Assembly (NCBI RefSeq): GCF_002245215.1
Contig: NZ_NPMR01000001.1
Span: forward strand, 434,001 to 498,000
Length of the DNA stretch: 64,000 nt
Reading direction: 5' to 3'
DNA from: Microbacterium sp. Yaish 1
Lineage (GTDB): Bacteria; Actinomycetota; Actinomycetes; Actinomycetales; Microbacteriaceae
In this document: positions 17,745 to 26,370 of the stretch, one piece after another
Layout of the letters: every line of letters starts with the position of its first letter
Position numbering within the stretch: position 1 is the stretch's first letter
The notes under the pieces: generated by a model
What the model saw: only the letters and a program-made list of their open reading frames with translations
Told to the model about the DNA's origin: nothing
Database searches by the model: none
Position numbers and translations under genes: made by a program

Positions 17745-19067
17745 ATGTCCGCATCCGAGAACTGGCGCTTCGAGACGAAGCAGATCCACACCGGAGCCGC
17801 ACCGGACCCGGTCACCAAGGCACGCGCGACGCCGATCTACCAGACGACCTCGTACGTGTTCGACAACTCCGACCACGCCGCGAACCTGTTCTCGCTCGCG
17901 GAGTTCGGCAACATCTACACGCGCATCCAGAACCCCACGCAGGATGTCGTCGAGCAGCGCCTCGCCGCGCTCGAGGGCGGCACCGGCGCTCTCCTCGTCG
18001 CGTCGGGTCAGGCCGCCGAGACCTTCGCGATCCTCAACATCGCCGAAGCCGGAGACCACTTCGTCGCCTCGAGCTCGATCTACGGCGGCACCTACAACCT
18101 GTTCAAGTACACGCTCGCCAAGCTCGGCATCGAGGTCACGTTCGTCGAGAACCAGGACGACCTCGAGGAGTGGCGCCGCGCGGTGCGCCCCAACACCAAG
18201 CTGTTCTTCGCCGAGACGATCGGCAACCCGCAGATCAACGTCCTCGACATCCGCGGCGTCTCCGACGTCGCTCACGAGGCCGGCGTGCCGCTCATCGTCG
18301 ACAACACGATCGCCACGCCCTACCTCATCCGTCCGTTCGAGCACGGCGCCGACATCGTCGTGCACTCCGCGACGAAGTTCCTCGGCGGCCACGGCACGGT
18401 CATCGGCGGCGTCATCGTCGACGGCGGCAGCTTCCCGTGGTCCGAGCACTCGGAGCGCTTCCCGGGGCTCACGACGCCCGACCCCTCGTACCACGGCGCC
18501 GTCTACACCCAGGCTGTCGGCGACGGCCTCGCCTACGTCATCAAGGCGCGCGTGCAGCTGCTGCGCGACCTCGGCGCGGCGATCTCGCCCCAGAGCGCAT
18601 GGCTGCTCATCCAGGGCATCGAGACGCTCTCGCTGCGCATCGAGCGCCACGTGCAGAACGCGCAGGAGATCGCGGAGTGGCTCGAGAACCACGACGACAT
18701 CGCGTCGGTGAACTACTCGGGGCTGCCGACCTCGCCGTGGTACGCCGCCGCCAACCGCTACGCGCCGAAGGGCGTCGGGGCGGTGCTGTCGTTCGAGCTG
18801 AAGGGCGGCGTCGCCGCGGGACGGGCGTTCGTCGACTCGTTGCAGCTGTTCAGCCACCTGGCGAACATCGGCGACGTGCGCTCGCTCGTCATCCACCCGG
18901 CGTCGACGACGCACTCGCAGCTGACTCCCGAGCAGCAGCTCACGACGGGCGTCACCCCCGGGCTCGTGCGACTGTCGGTCGGGCTGGAGAACATCGACGA
19001 CCTCAAGGCCGACCTCGAGCAGGCCCTCGCGGCCGCGCGCAACGTCGCCGAAGCGGCGCGCGCCTGA
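17745..19067 (+). CDS. metY: O-acetylhomoserine sulfhydrylase
   Basis: A 440-residue PLP enzyme of the Cys/Met metabolism family that makes homocysteine (or methionine) from O-acetylhomoserine and sulfide (or methanethiol). N-terminal [13 protein letters not shown] and [11 protein letters not shown], the FAETIGNPQ segment and the PLP lysine in [10 protein letters not shown] (near 211) are typical of MetY rather than MetB. The start ATG has a GGAG seven to ten bases upstream; the earlier in-frame ATG at 17733 lacks one. The homoserine acetyltransferase metX lies 2.3 kb downstream on the same strand, completing direct sulfhydrylation. A hairpin follows the stop. Confidence 0.95.
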   Translation: MSASENWRFETKQIHTGAAPDPVTKARATPIYQTTSYVFDNSDHAANLFSLAEFGNIYTRIQNPTQDVVEQRLAALEGGTGALLVASGQAAETFAILNIAEAGDHFVASSSIYGGTYNLFKYTLAKLGIEVTFVENQDDLEEWRRAVRPNTKLFFAETIGNPQINVLDIRGVSDVAHEAGVPLIVDNTIATPYLIRPFEHGADIVVHSATKFLGGHGTVIGGVIVDGGSFPWSEHSERFPGLTTPDPSYHGAVYTQAVGDGLAYVIKARVQLLRDLGAAISPQSAWLLIQGIETLSLRIERHVQNAQEIAEWLENHDDIASVNYSGLPTSPWYAAANRYAPKGVGAVLSFELKGGVAAGRAFVDSLQLFSHLANIGDVRSLVIHPASTTHSQLTPEQQLTTGVTPGLVRLSVGLENIDDLKADLEQALAAARNVAEAARA

Positions 19068-19087
19068 TCGTTCCTCCTCAGAACGAC

Positions 19088-19130
19088 CGGATGCCCCGGC
19101 CCACCGTGAGCGGTGGGGCCGGGGCATCCG
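19088..19130. terminator. Bidirectional terminator between metY and terC
   Basis: An 18-bp stem with one bulged G (CGGATGCCCCGGCCCACC against GGTGGGGCCGGGGCATCCG) closes a six-base loop. It lies between the convergent ends of metY and the TerC gene and could serve both. Confidence 0.85.
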
Positions 19131-19144
19131 TCGTTCGCGGGGCG

Positions 19145-20176
19145 TCAGTCGGCGTCGGTGGCCGTCGTGATCTGCTCGCCCTGAACCTGCTCGCGGTCGT
19201 TCTTCGCCTTGTCGCCGCGCGTCTTGGCGAGGCTCGCGACGGTGGCGACCGCGACGGTGGCGGCGATGAACAGCAGCGAGAACCAGATCGGGATCTCGGG
19301 AACCCACAGCAGGGGCTCGCCGCCGTTGATGAAGGGCAGCTCATTGACGTGGAGGGCGTGGAAGACGAGCTTCACACCGATGAAGGCGAGGATGACCGCG
19401 AGGCCCTGCGCGAGGTAGACCAGACGCTCCAGCAGGCCGCCGATGAGGAAGAACAGCTGGCGCAGGCCCATCAGGGCGAAGGCGTTCGCCGTGAAGACGA
19501 TGTAGGCCTCGTTGGTCAGACCGTAGATCGCGGGGATCGAGTCGACCGCGAAGACGAGGTCGATGAAGCCGATCGCGATGATCACCAGCAGCATCGGCGT
19601 GACGAAGCGCTTGCCGTCCTTCTGCACCGTGAGCTTGTCGCCGTTGTATTCGTTGCTCACCGGCAGGTGGCGGCGGACGAACGTCATGAACTTGCCGTTG
19701 GCCGGGTCGGAGTCGCCGTGCGAGAAGGCCTGACGGTAGGCGAGGAACAGCAGCAGCGCGCCGAAGATGTAGAAGATCCACGAGAAGTTGTCGATGAGGG
19801 CCGCGCCGATGGCGATGAACGCGCCGCGCATGATGAGCGCGATCACGATGCCGATCATGAGCACCTTCTGCTGGTACTTCTTGGGCACCGCGAAGCCCGT
19901 CATGATGATGAGGAAGACGAAGAGGTTGTCGATCGACAGCGCCTTCTCGGTCAGGTAGCCGGCGAAGTACTCGCCCGCGAACACCCAGCCCCAGCCCGGC
20001 ACGAAGCCGATGACCACGCCGAAGATGAGCGCGAGGCCGATGTAGAACGCCGACCAGCGCGCCGATTCGGCGATCGTCGGCTCGTGCGGGGTGCGCACGT
20101 GCGCGAAGAACTCGTACACGAAGAAGGCGATGGTCACCGCGATGGTGATGATCCACACGAGCGGAGTGATGTCCAC
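19145..20176 (-). CDS. TerC/Alx family membrane protein, probable Mn2+ exporter
   Basis: A 343-residue membrane protein with about nine hydrophobic segments and the family's acidic intramembrane motifs (LSIDNLFVF near 82 and FAVDSIPAI near 210). The cytosolic linker is charged (SHGDSDPANGKF). TerC/Alx/YkoY members have been linked to manganese efflux, partly to load exported enzymes. The start is GTG with a GGAG SD nine to twelve bases upstream. That SD touches the closing helix of a yybP-ykoY-like riboswitch, so manganese should raise expression. This supports Mn2+ over tellurite as the real ligand. Confidence 0.9.
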   Translation of the reverse strand: MDITPLVWIITIAVTIAFFVYEFFAHVRTPHEPTIAESARWSAFYIGLALIFGVVIGFVPGWGWVFAGEYFAGYLTEKALSIDNLFVFLIIMTGFAVPKKYQQKVLMIGIVIALIMRGAFIAIGAALIDNFSWIFYIFGALLLFLAYRQAFSHGDSDPANGKFMTFVRRHLPVSNEYNGDKLTVQKDGKRFVTPMLLVIIAIGFIDLVFAVDSIPAIYGLTNEAYIVFTANAFALMGLRQLFFLIGGLLERLVYLAQGLAVILAFIGVKLVFHALHVNELPFINGGEPLLWVPEIPIWFSLLFIAATVAVATVASLAKTRGDKAKNDREQVQGEQITTATDAD

Positions 20177-20184
20177 GAAGGCTC

Positions 20185-20302
20185 CAAGGGGTCGACAGTA
20201 GCGAACGGCCAGGTCTCCTTCATCCCCGGAGGGACCGGCGTCCCGGAATCCGACGTCGGATCCGTAATGACGAGAGCGCCGCAGGCGGAAGTACTCCCCT
20301 TG
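20185..20302 (-). promoter_or_regulatory. yybP-ykoY-like manganese riboswitch upstream of terC
   Basis: On the minus strand the leader begins CAAGGGGAGTA and ends CCCCTTG, two strands that pair perfectly as the closing helix P1 (20296-20302 with 20185-20191). GGGGAGTA is the hallmark L1 sequence of the yybP-ykoY family, and GGAGACCTGG (near 20210-20219) fits its second conserved loop, GAGACC. The two loops meet to bind Mn2+ in known members. The predicted transcript start (from TAAGAT) falls two or three bases before the aptamer. P1 ends one base from the GGAG SD, so control of translation start is likely. No structure program was run. Confidence 0.8.
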
Positions 20303-20311
20303 CTTCGCGGT

Positions 20312-20317
20312 ATCTTA
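20312..20317 (-). promoter_or_regulatory. -10 element of the terC riboswitch transcript
   Basis: Minus-strand TAAGAT, placing the transcription start near 20305, immediately before the riboswitch. No clear -35 is seen at 17 bases. The divergent DUF2332 gene has its own -10 at 20345-20350, so both promoters share a 40-base stretch. Confidence 0.5.
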
Positions 20318-20356
20318 CGCGACGATCGTGACGTTCAGCGCATCTACTCTGATCCG

Positions 20357-21373
20357 ATGGACGCCGTCACCTCCCGCCGTTACCATGCGTTCGCCGACTG
20401 GGCCCGGGACAGTTCGCCGCTCTACGCCGAATGGGCCACCGGGATCGCCGGCGACGACGAGCTGACCGAGCTCATCGCCCGGCTCGGCGAGCGGCGGGGC
20501 CAGCCGAACCTCGTCTTCGCGGCCGCGCGCTGGGCCGGCTGCGGGCTCGAGCCGTTCGCCGACTGGCGCGAACGCCTGGTCTCGGCGTGGGACGAGGTCG
20601 CCGCCATCACCGCCGAGCGCCGCACGCAGACCAACGAGGTCGGACGCTGCGCGACCCTCCTGCCTCCCCTCTCCCGCATCGACGGCCCGATCGCCCTGCT
20701 CGAGACCGGCACAGCCGCGGGCCTCTGCCTCTACCCCGACCGGTACGCGTACGAGTACTCGTCGCCCGGCGGCGAGCCGCTGCCGGCGATCGTCCCTGAG
20801 AGGCCGGATGCCGCCCGGCGCCCGCTGCTGCGCTGCCGGATCGACGATCCCGACGCCGCGCCCGGCTCCCTCCCCGACGTCGTCTGGCGCACCGGCATCG
20901 ACCTCGCGCCGATCGACGTATGGGACGCCGACGCCGTCGCCTGGCTCGAGACGCTCATCTGGCCCGGCCGCGTCCACGACGAGCGCGTCGAACGGCTGCG
21001 CACCGCCGTCGACGTGGCCCGGGCCGATCCGCCGCGCATCGTTCCCGGCGACATCCTCGACCTCCTTCCCGAGGTCGCAGCCGAGAGCCCGCCCGAGGCG
21101 ACGCTCGTGGTCTTCCACAGCGCGGTGCTCCTGTACCTCGACGCCGACGAACGACGTCGCTTCGCCGACCTCGTCAGCACCCTCGGGCAACGGGTGAACC
21201 GCCGCGTCGTCTGGATCTCGAACGAGACGGCGGGCACCCTTCCCGAGATCGACGGACGGATGCCGCGTCGCGTCGACACCACCGGCCGCTTCGTGCAGAC
21301 GGTCGACGGGGTGCCCGTCGCGCTCGCAGGCCAGCACGGCGCGACCTATGAGGTGTCGCCGTTCCGGCCGTGA
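20357..21373 (+). CDS. DUF2332 domain-containing protein
   Basis: A 338-residue soluble protein of the DUF2332 family. Features include FAAARWAGCGLEP near 55, a TNEVGRCATLLPPL segment and a C-terminal VWISNE strand. The overall layout (VVFHSAVLLYL near 255) recalls a Rossmann-like methyltransferase fold, but no reaction is known. A TACTCT hexamer (20345-20350) is six bases before the ATG and there is no SD, so a leaderless mRNA is predicted. It diverges from the manganese-responsive TerC gene and precedes metX by 46 bases; no functional tie is evident. Confidence 0.8.
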   Translation: MDAVTSRRYHAFADWARDSSPLYAEWATGIAGDDELTELIARLGERRGQPNLVFAAARWAGCGLEPFADWRERLVSAWDEVAAITAERRTQTNEVGRCATLLPPLSRIDGPIALLETGTAAGLCLYPDRYAYEYSSPGGEPLPAIVPERPDAARRPLLRCRIDDPDAAPGSLPDVVWRTGIDLAPIDVWDADAVAWLETLIWPGRVHDERVERLRTAVDVARADPPRIVPGDILDLLPEVAAESPPEATLVVFHSAVLLYLDADERRRFADLVSTLGQRVNRRVVWISNETAGTLPEIDGRMPRRVDTTGRFVQTVDGVPVALAGQHGATYEVSPFRP

Positions 21374-21419
21374 CGTAACACGCGAGCAGCGCGCGCCCGC
21401 ACCCGGGAGAATGGCTGGC

Positions 21420-22622
21420 ATGGACTGGCAGACCTCCGAGGACACGGTGCCGAGCGCGCCGATCACGGAGGCCGATGCGCGCCTGCTGCGCGGACGCCCG
21501 CCCGCCACGGGGGCCTGGCGCGACGGCGACCCCGTCGGACATCGGAGCTTCGGCGCGTTCGGTCCGCTCATCACCGAGAGCGGCGAGCAGCTGCCGAGCT
21601 TCCGCCTCGCCTACGAGACGTGGGGCGAGCTCTCACCCGAACGCGACAACGCGGTGCTCGTGCTGCACGCCCTCACCGGCGACAGCCACCTGCGCGGCGA
21701 GGCGGGCCCGGGTCATCCGACGGCCGGCTGGTGGGAGGACATCGTCGGTCCGGGTCTGGCCATCGACACCGACCGCTGGTTCGTGGTCGCCCCGAACATG
21801 CTGGGCGGGTGCCAGGGCTCGACGGGCCCCTCGTCGATCTCGTCCGACGGCTACGAATGGGCGGCTCGGTTCCCCTACCTCACGATCCGCGATCAGGTCG
21901 CCGCGCAGGTCCGGCTGGCCGACGCCCTCGGGATCGAGGTGTGGGCCGCGGTCGTCGGCGGATCGATGGGCGGCATGCACGCGCTCGAATGGGGTGTCGG
22001 GCACCCCGAGCGCTTGGAGCGACTCGCGATCCTCGCCGCCCCGCCCGTCAACACCGCCGACCAGATCGCGCTGAACTCCGTGCAGCTCGAGGCCATCCGC
22101 ATCGACCCGCGGTTCCAGGACGGCGAGTACTACGACGCGGCCGACGGCGACGGCCCGCACCGCGGCCTCGCACTCGCGCGCCGCATGGCTCTGCTCAACT
22201 ACCGCAGTCCGACGGAGCTGAACCTGCGCTTCCAGCGCACGTGGCAGTCGGGCAAGAGCCCGCTCGGCCTCGGCGGACGCTTCGCGGTGGAGAGCTACCT
22301 CGACTTCCACGGCAACAAGTTCACGCGACGCTTCGACGCGAACAGCTACATCACGCTCGTCGAGGCGATGAACTCGCACGACGTCGGTCGTGATCGCGGC
22401 GGGATCGAAGACGCGCTGGCACGCGTCACCGCGCGCACCCTCGTACTGGGCATCGACTCGGACCGACTGTTCCCCGTCGAGGGACAGCACCGCATCGCCC
22501 GCGGCATCCGATCGACGATCGACGAGGCAGCGGTGGTGATCTCGAGCGACTTCGGGCACGACGCATTCCTCATCGAGACACCGACCGTCGGCGCCCACCT
22601 GCGGCGACTGCTCGAGGGCTGA
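21420..22622 (+). CDS. metX: Homoserine O-acetyltransferase
   Basis: A 400-residue alpha/beta-hydrolase-fold transferase that makes O-acetylhomoserine from homoserine and acetyl-CoA, the first committed step toward methionine. NAVLVLHALTGDSH near 78, the nucleophile elbow GGSMGGMHALEW (Ser near 182), Asp in GIDSDRLFP and His in FGHDAFL complete the triad. The ATG at 21420 is preferred: GGGAGA lies ten bases upstream, whereas the in-frame ATG at 21411 is only one base from it. It works with metY upstream. It ends four bases from the convergent MFS gene. Confidence 0.95.
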   Translation: MDWQTSEDTVPSAPITEADARLLRGRPPATGAWRDGDPVGHRSFGAFGPLITESGEQLPSFRLAYETWGELSPERDNAVLVLHALTGDSHLRGEAGPGHPTAGWWEDIVGPGLAIDTDRWFVVAPNMLGGCQGSTGPSSISSDGYEWAARFPYLTIRDQVAAQVRLADALGIEVWAAVVGGSMGGMHALEWGVGHPERLERLAILAAPPVNTADQIALNSVQLEAIRIDPRFQDGEYYDAADGDGPHRGLALARRMALLNYRSPTELNLRFQRTWQSGKSPLGLGGRFAVESYLDFHGNKFTRRFDANSYITLVEAMNSHDVGRDRGGIEDALARVTARTLVLGIDSDRLFPVEGQHRIARGIRSTIDEAAVVISSDFGHDAFLIETPTVGAHLRRLLEG

Positions 22623-22626
22623 CGCC

Positions 22627-23880
22627 TCAGCGCGTCGGTGCGGGCGCGTCGGAGGGCTGTGCGCGGGACGACGTCCGCCGCGCACGAGCCTCGACGGCGA
22701 AGCTCGCACACGCGACCCCGAATCCGGCGAGAGCGAGGACGACCCCCACCCACACCGGCGCGACGTACCCGAGCCCGGCGGCGATGACGGCCCCACCGAG
22801 CGCCGCGCCCAGCGCGTTGCCCATGTTGAGGGCCGAGTGGTTCAGCGCCGCCGCGATGGACTGGTTGTCGCCCGCGACGTCCATCAGGCGCGTCTGGATC
22901 GTCGGACTCAGCGCCGCGGAGAAGAACCCCACGAGGAAGACGAACAGGCCCACGGTCACGATCCAGCCGGCCGTCAGGGCGAGCAGCGTCTGGATCGCCG
23001 CGAGCGCGAGGAGACCGCCCAGAAGGCTCTGCCGCAGGTCACGGTCGGCGAGCCGGCCGCCGACGAGATTGCCGATCGTCATGCCGACTCCGGCCACGAC
23101 GAGCACGATCGGCACCGCCCACTGCGGCGAGCCGGCCGCCTCGGTGACGAGGGTCGCGACGTAGCTGTACACCGCGAAGAAGCCGCCGAAGCCGATCGCA
23201 CCGATGCCGAGGGCGAACCACACCTGGCCGATGCCGAAGACTCGCAGCTCGGCGCGCAGGGTGCGCGACGGCTCCCCCGCGTGACGCGGGACGGTCAGAG
23301 CGATCGCCACCGTGGCCAGCGCGAAGATCGCCGCGACCACGAGGAACGCGGCACGCCATCCGAACTGCTGGCCGAGGAAGGTACCGAGCGGAACGCCCAC
23401 GACGTTGGCGATGGTCAGGCCCGTCAGCACGAACGCCACGCCCTGAGCACGCTTGCCCGGACCCAGGACGTCGGCGGCGACGAGCGCGCCGATGCCGAAG
23501 TACGCGCCGTGCGGCAGGGCCGCGAGGAACCGGGATGCCGCGACGAGCTCGAACGTCGGCAGCACGAGCGTCAGCGCGTTGCCGAGGGTGAGGGCGAGCG
23601 CGAGGAAGACCATGACCCGGTGCCGCGGGTACTTCGCCACGACTCCTGCGATGGTCGGAGCCCCCACGACGACGCCGGCGGCATAGAGCGTGATGAGCCA
23701 CCCCGCCTGGGCGATCGCGGCTTCCGGATCGCTCGCGTAGACGGCGGGCAGCAGCTCGCCGGCGATCTCGGGCAGGAGTCCCATGACGACGAACTCCGTC
23801 ATCCCGATGCCGAAGCTGCCGATGGCCAGCGAGAGCAGGGCCCGGCGGGCGGTCGGGCGGGAGATGGCGGACGTCGTCAC
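22627..23880 (-). CDS. MFS transporter (DHA1/AraJ-like)
   Basis: A 417-residue, 12-segment transporter. The first helix carries FGIGMTEFVVMGLLPEIA, characteristic of the AraJ/YdhP/chloramphenicol-efflux branch of DHA1. LVGGRLADRDLRQSLL is the motif A-like loop of the second half. The substrate is unknown. The GTG start overlaps the stop of the thiamine-binding gene by four bases (GTGA), so the two are co-translated. This raises a link between the transporter and the small ligand-binding protein. Confidence 0.88.
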   Translation of the reverse strand: MTTSAISRPTARRALLSLAIGSFGIGMTEFVVMGLLPEIAGELLPAVYASDPEAAIAQAGWLITLYAAGVVVGAPTIAGVVAKYPRHRVMVFLALALTLGNALTLVLPTFELVAASRFLAALPHGAYFGIGALVAADVLGPGKRAQGVAFVLTGLTIANVVGVPLGTFLGQQFGWRAAFLVVAAIFALATVAIALTVPRHAGEPSRTLRAELRVFGIGQVWFALGIGAIGFGGFFAVYSYVATLVTEAAGSPQWAVPIVLVVAGVGMTIGNLVGGRLADRDLRQSLLGGLLALAAIQTLLALTAGWIVTVGLFVFLVGFFSAALSPTIQTRLMDVAGDNQSIAAALNHSALNMGNALGAALGGAVIAAGLGYVAPVWVGVVLALAGFGVACASFAVEARARRTSSRAQPSDAPAPTR

Positions 23881-24221
23881 TCCGGGAGCGTAGCGCCGCC
23901 CTCCCCCTCGTGTCGAATCGATTCGAGCGCGCCCTCCAGGCGCTCGATCTTGCCGTCGAGCTCGCCGCTGTAGCCCGGCCGGATATCGGCCTTGAGCACG
24001 AGCGATACGCGCGACCCGAACGGGAGCACCGCCTCGGTGGCCCGCTTGACGACATCCATCACGTCGTCCCACTCCCCCTCGACCTCGGTGAACATCGAGG
24101 TGGTGCGGTGCGGCAGGCCGGATGCCCGCACGACGGCCACGGCTGCGGCGACGGCATCGTGCACCGAGCCGTCGGGATTGCTGCCGGTGCCGCTGGGGGC
24201 GACGGAGAAAGCGATGAGCAT
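23877..24221 (-). CDS. Thiamine-binding protein (MTH1187/YkoF-type)
   Basis: A 114-residue ferredoxin-like-fold protein of the thiamine_BP family: LIAFSVAPSGTG at 2-13, HDAVAAAVAVVRASGLPHR, then TSMFTEVEGEWDDVMDVVKRA. Family members are small cytosolic proteins proposed to bind thiamine or its precursors. It sits between the GT87 gene (14-base gap) and the MFS gene (4-base overlap), so it is probably in the same transcript. A vitamin-related substrate for the MFS partner is possible but unproven. Confidence 0.82.
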   Translation of the reverse strand: MLIAFSVAPSGTGSNPDGSVHDAVAAAVAVVRASGLPHRTTSMFTEVEGEWDDVMDVVKRATEAVLPFGSRVSLVLKADIRPGYSGELDGKIERLEGALESIRHEGEGGATLPE

Positions 24222-24235
24222 GATGGACCTCCGGT

Positions 24236-25441
24236 TCAGGCGGGGACGGACGAAAGCGTTCGGACGGGAACGCGGGCGAGGCGCACCACCATCCAGACAC
24301 CGAGGACGACGAGGAGGGCGTTGCGCACGGTGAGGATGCCGACGCCCAGGGGATGCGCCACGAGGACCTCGCCGTAGAACACCGGGTAGACCAGCTGCGT
24401 GAGCGCGCTGAGCACGAGCACGAGGATCGCCGGCCGCACCCAGGCGCGGCGGGAGACGACGAGCCCGAGCACGACGGGAGGGACGAGCCAGCACAGGTAC
24501 TGCGGCGACCCGACCTTGTTCAGCACGATGAACACCGTGACGATCGCGAGCGCCGCCACGGGCAGAAGATCCTTCACCGCGGCGCCACGACGCACCTTGA
24601 GCGCGGCGACGACCGCCACGGCGCCGACGCCGATCATGAGGATCGGAGTCATGGCCGCGATGACCGGATCGATCTCGGTGCCGGTCACCTGGAACGTCAG
24701 GATCTCCGTCGAGTAGTAGACGAAGAAGCCCGGGATGCCGAGCATCTGCCCCCACAGGTAGAACATGCTCACGGGCGCCTCAACCTGCAGTCCGCGCCCG
24801 GTCTGGTCGCCGATGAACCCCAGGGCGTGCTCGAGGCCGCCGGCGGCGACGATGGCCGCGAGCGTCGCGACCGAGACGACGAGCCCGGCACCGACGAGCG
24901 CCCACCGCTGCCGGAGGGCGATGACCGCGGCGGCGATGATCGCCGCCGGCCACACCTTGATCCACGTCGCCACCGCCAGCAGCATGCCGGCCAGCCACGG
25001 CCGTCCGCGGAGCCACAGGCACCCCATGACGGCGAGCGCGACGGTCACGGCGTCGAGCCGGTAGAGGCCGACCGGGCCGAGGAGCAGGATGGCGGCGAGC
25101 CAGAACCACGCCGCCGTCACGCGTCCGCGCGACCGCGCGCGCCCCACGAGAAGTGCGAAAGCGAGGGCGTCCAGCGCCGTGACGAAGATCGCCCAGCCGA
25201 CCGTGTAACCGGCGATCCAGGCGAACCCGTGGGCCAGGACGAGCGGGATGAGCGCGAGCTGGGGATAGACCCAGTCATCGTCGATCCCGACGATGCCCTC
25301 ACCGGAGAGCGCCCGCTGCGACCAGGGTTCGTAGACGAGGTAGACATCCCCCATCGGCTGGTTCGGCAGCACGAACCCGAGCACCGAGACGACGAAGTGG
25401 ACGAGCGCGAACGCGACCCACAGCGTTCCCCGTCTCGACAC
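24236..25441 (-). CDS. GT87-like integral membrane glycosyltransferase
   Basis: A 401-residue polytopic protein with about ten membrane segments, similar to the GT87/DUF2029 group of polyprenyl-phosphate mannosyltransferases. The first outer loop contains GDVYLVYEPW, where family members have a catalytic acidic residue, and PQYLCWLVPP lies near 295. It may add mannose to lipoglycans outside the membrane. TAGGAT (25448-25453) would fall directly against the GTG at 25447. The same element predicts transcription from the GTG at 25441, so the shorter start is chosen. Confidence 0.75.
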   Translation of the reverse strand: MSRRGTLWVAFALVHFVVSVLGFVLPNQPMGDVYLVYEPWSQRALSGEGIVGIDDDWVYPQLALIPLVLAHGFAWIAGYTVGWAIFVTALDALAFALLVGRARSRGRVTAAWFWLAAILLLGPVGLYRLDAVTVALAVMGCLWLRGRPWLAGMLLAVATWIKVWPAAIIAAAVIALRQRWALVGAGLVVSVATLAAIVAAGGLEHALGFIGDQTGRGLQVEAPVSMFYLWGQMLGIPGFFVYYSTEILTFQVTGTEIDPVIAAMTPILMIGVGAVAVVAALKVRRGAAVKDLLPVAALAIVTVFIVLNKVGSPQYLCWLVPPVVLGLVVSRRAWVRPAILVLVLSALTQLVYPVFYGEVLVAHPLGVGILTVRNALLVVLGVWMVVRLARVPVRTLSSVPA

Positions 25442-25447
25442 CGTCAC

Positions 25448-25453
25448 ATCCTA
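25448..25453 (-). promoter_or_regulatory. -10 element that sets the GT87 start
   Basis: Minus-strand TAGGAT. With the six-base spacing seen at many starts in this window, the first transcribed base is the G of the GTG at 25441. The upstream GTG (25447) would lie outside the mRNA. Confidence 0.5.
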
Positions 25454-25483
25454 CGGTGAGCCCATCGCAGCCCGCCGGCGGCG

Positions 25484-26335
25484 TCAGCGGGCGGCGGGGT
25501 CGCCGCCGGAGAGCAGCACGTCGATCACGGCCGGTACGGCCTCGGCGACGTCCAGCGCCGTGATGGGGCCGGGACCGGCACCGCGGCCGGCATGCCCGTG
25601 GATGTAGGCCGCCGCGGCGGCCAGCGGTGCCAGGGTCGCAGCATCCAGATCGTGCTGCGCGCCCCGGGCCGCCACGACCGCGCCCAGGATGCCGCCGAGC
25701 ACATCTCCCGTGCCGGCGGTGGCGAGCCATCCGGTTCCGGCCCGGACGACGGTGCACCATCCGTCGGGAGCCGCGACGACGGTCTCGGCGCCCTTGAGCA
25801 GCACGGCGATGCCCGCCGCAGCCGCGGTCTCGCGGGCGGCCGAGATGCGGTCGGTCAGTGACGTCGGTGCCACCTCGTCGAGGCCGAGCAGTCCGCGCAG
25901 GCGCGCGTGCTCGCTCTGGTGAGGTGTGACCACGAGCGGGGCGGTCGCATCGGGGACCATGTCGAGGGCCCCGGCGTCGACGACGACGGGGAGGTCGCCC
26001 TGGAGGAGCTCGCCGAGGCGTGCGGTCTCGGCGGCGGGCCGGGTCGCGGCATCCGTCCCCGATCCGATCAGCCACGCCTGCACGCGTCCGGGCGCGGTCA
26101 CGGTCTCGGGTCGGCGCTGCAGCACGAGGTCGGCGGGACGCTCGGGGCCCAGGTAGCGGACCATCCCGATGCCGGTCCGCCACGCGGCCTCGACACCGAG
26201 CACGGCGGCACCGGGATACTCCTGCGATCCGGTTCGCACACCGAGCACCCCGCGGGAATACTTGTGGTCGTCGGCAGTTGGCTTGCGCAGGAGCGCGACC
26301 GTGTCGCGCGCATCCCATTCGTGGATCTCGACCAT
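25484..26335 (-). CDS. nnrD: ADP-dependent NAD(P)H-hydrate dehydratase
   Basis: A 283-residue ribokinase-like enzyme that repairs hydrated NAD(P)H using ADP. The N-terminal DHKYSRGVLGVRTGS (23-37), VDAGALD near 122, TPHQSEHARLRGLLG and the nucleotide loop LATAGTGDVLGGILGA near 205 are diagnostic. The epimerase half (NnrE) that is fused in many bacteria is absent, so this is a stand-alone dehydratase. A TAGGGT hexamer (26342-26347) six bases before the ATG predicts a leaderless mRNA. Confidence 0.92.
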   Translation of the reverse strand: MVEIHEWDARDTVALLRKPTADDHKYSRGVLGVRTGSQEYPGAAVLGVEAAWRTGIGMVRYLGPERPADLVLQRRPETVTAPGRVQAWLIGSGTDAATRPAAETARLGELLQGDLPVVVDAGALDMVPDATAPLVVTPHQSEHARLRGLLGLDEVAPTSLTDRISAARETAAAAGIAVLLKGAETVVAAPDGWCTVVRAGTGWLATAGTGDVLGGILGAVVAARGAQHDLDAATLAPLAAAAAYIHGHAGRGAGPGPITALDVAEAVPAVIDVLLSGGDPAAR

Positions 26336-26370
26336 GGCGCCACCCTATCGGCGCCCCGAAGGAGCCCGGC

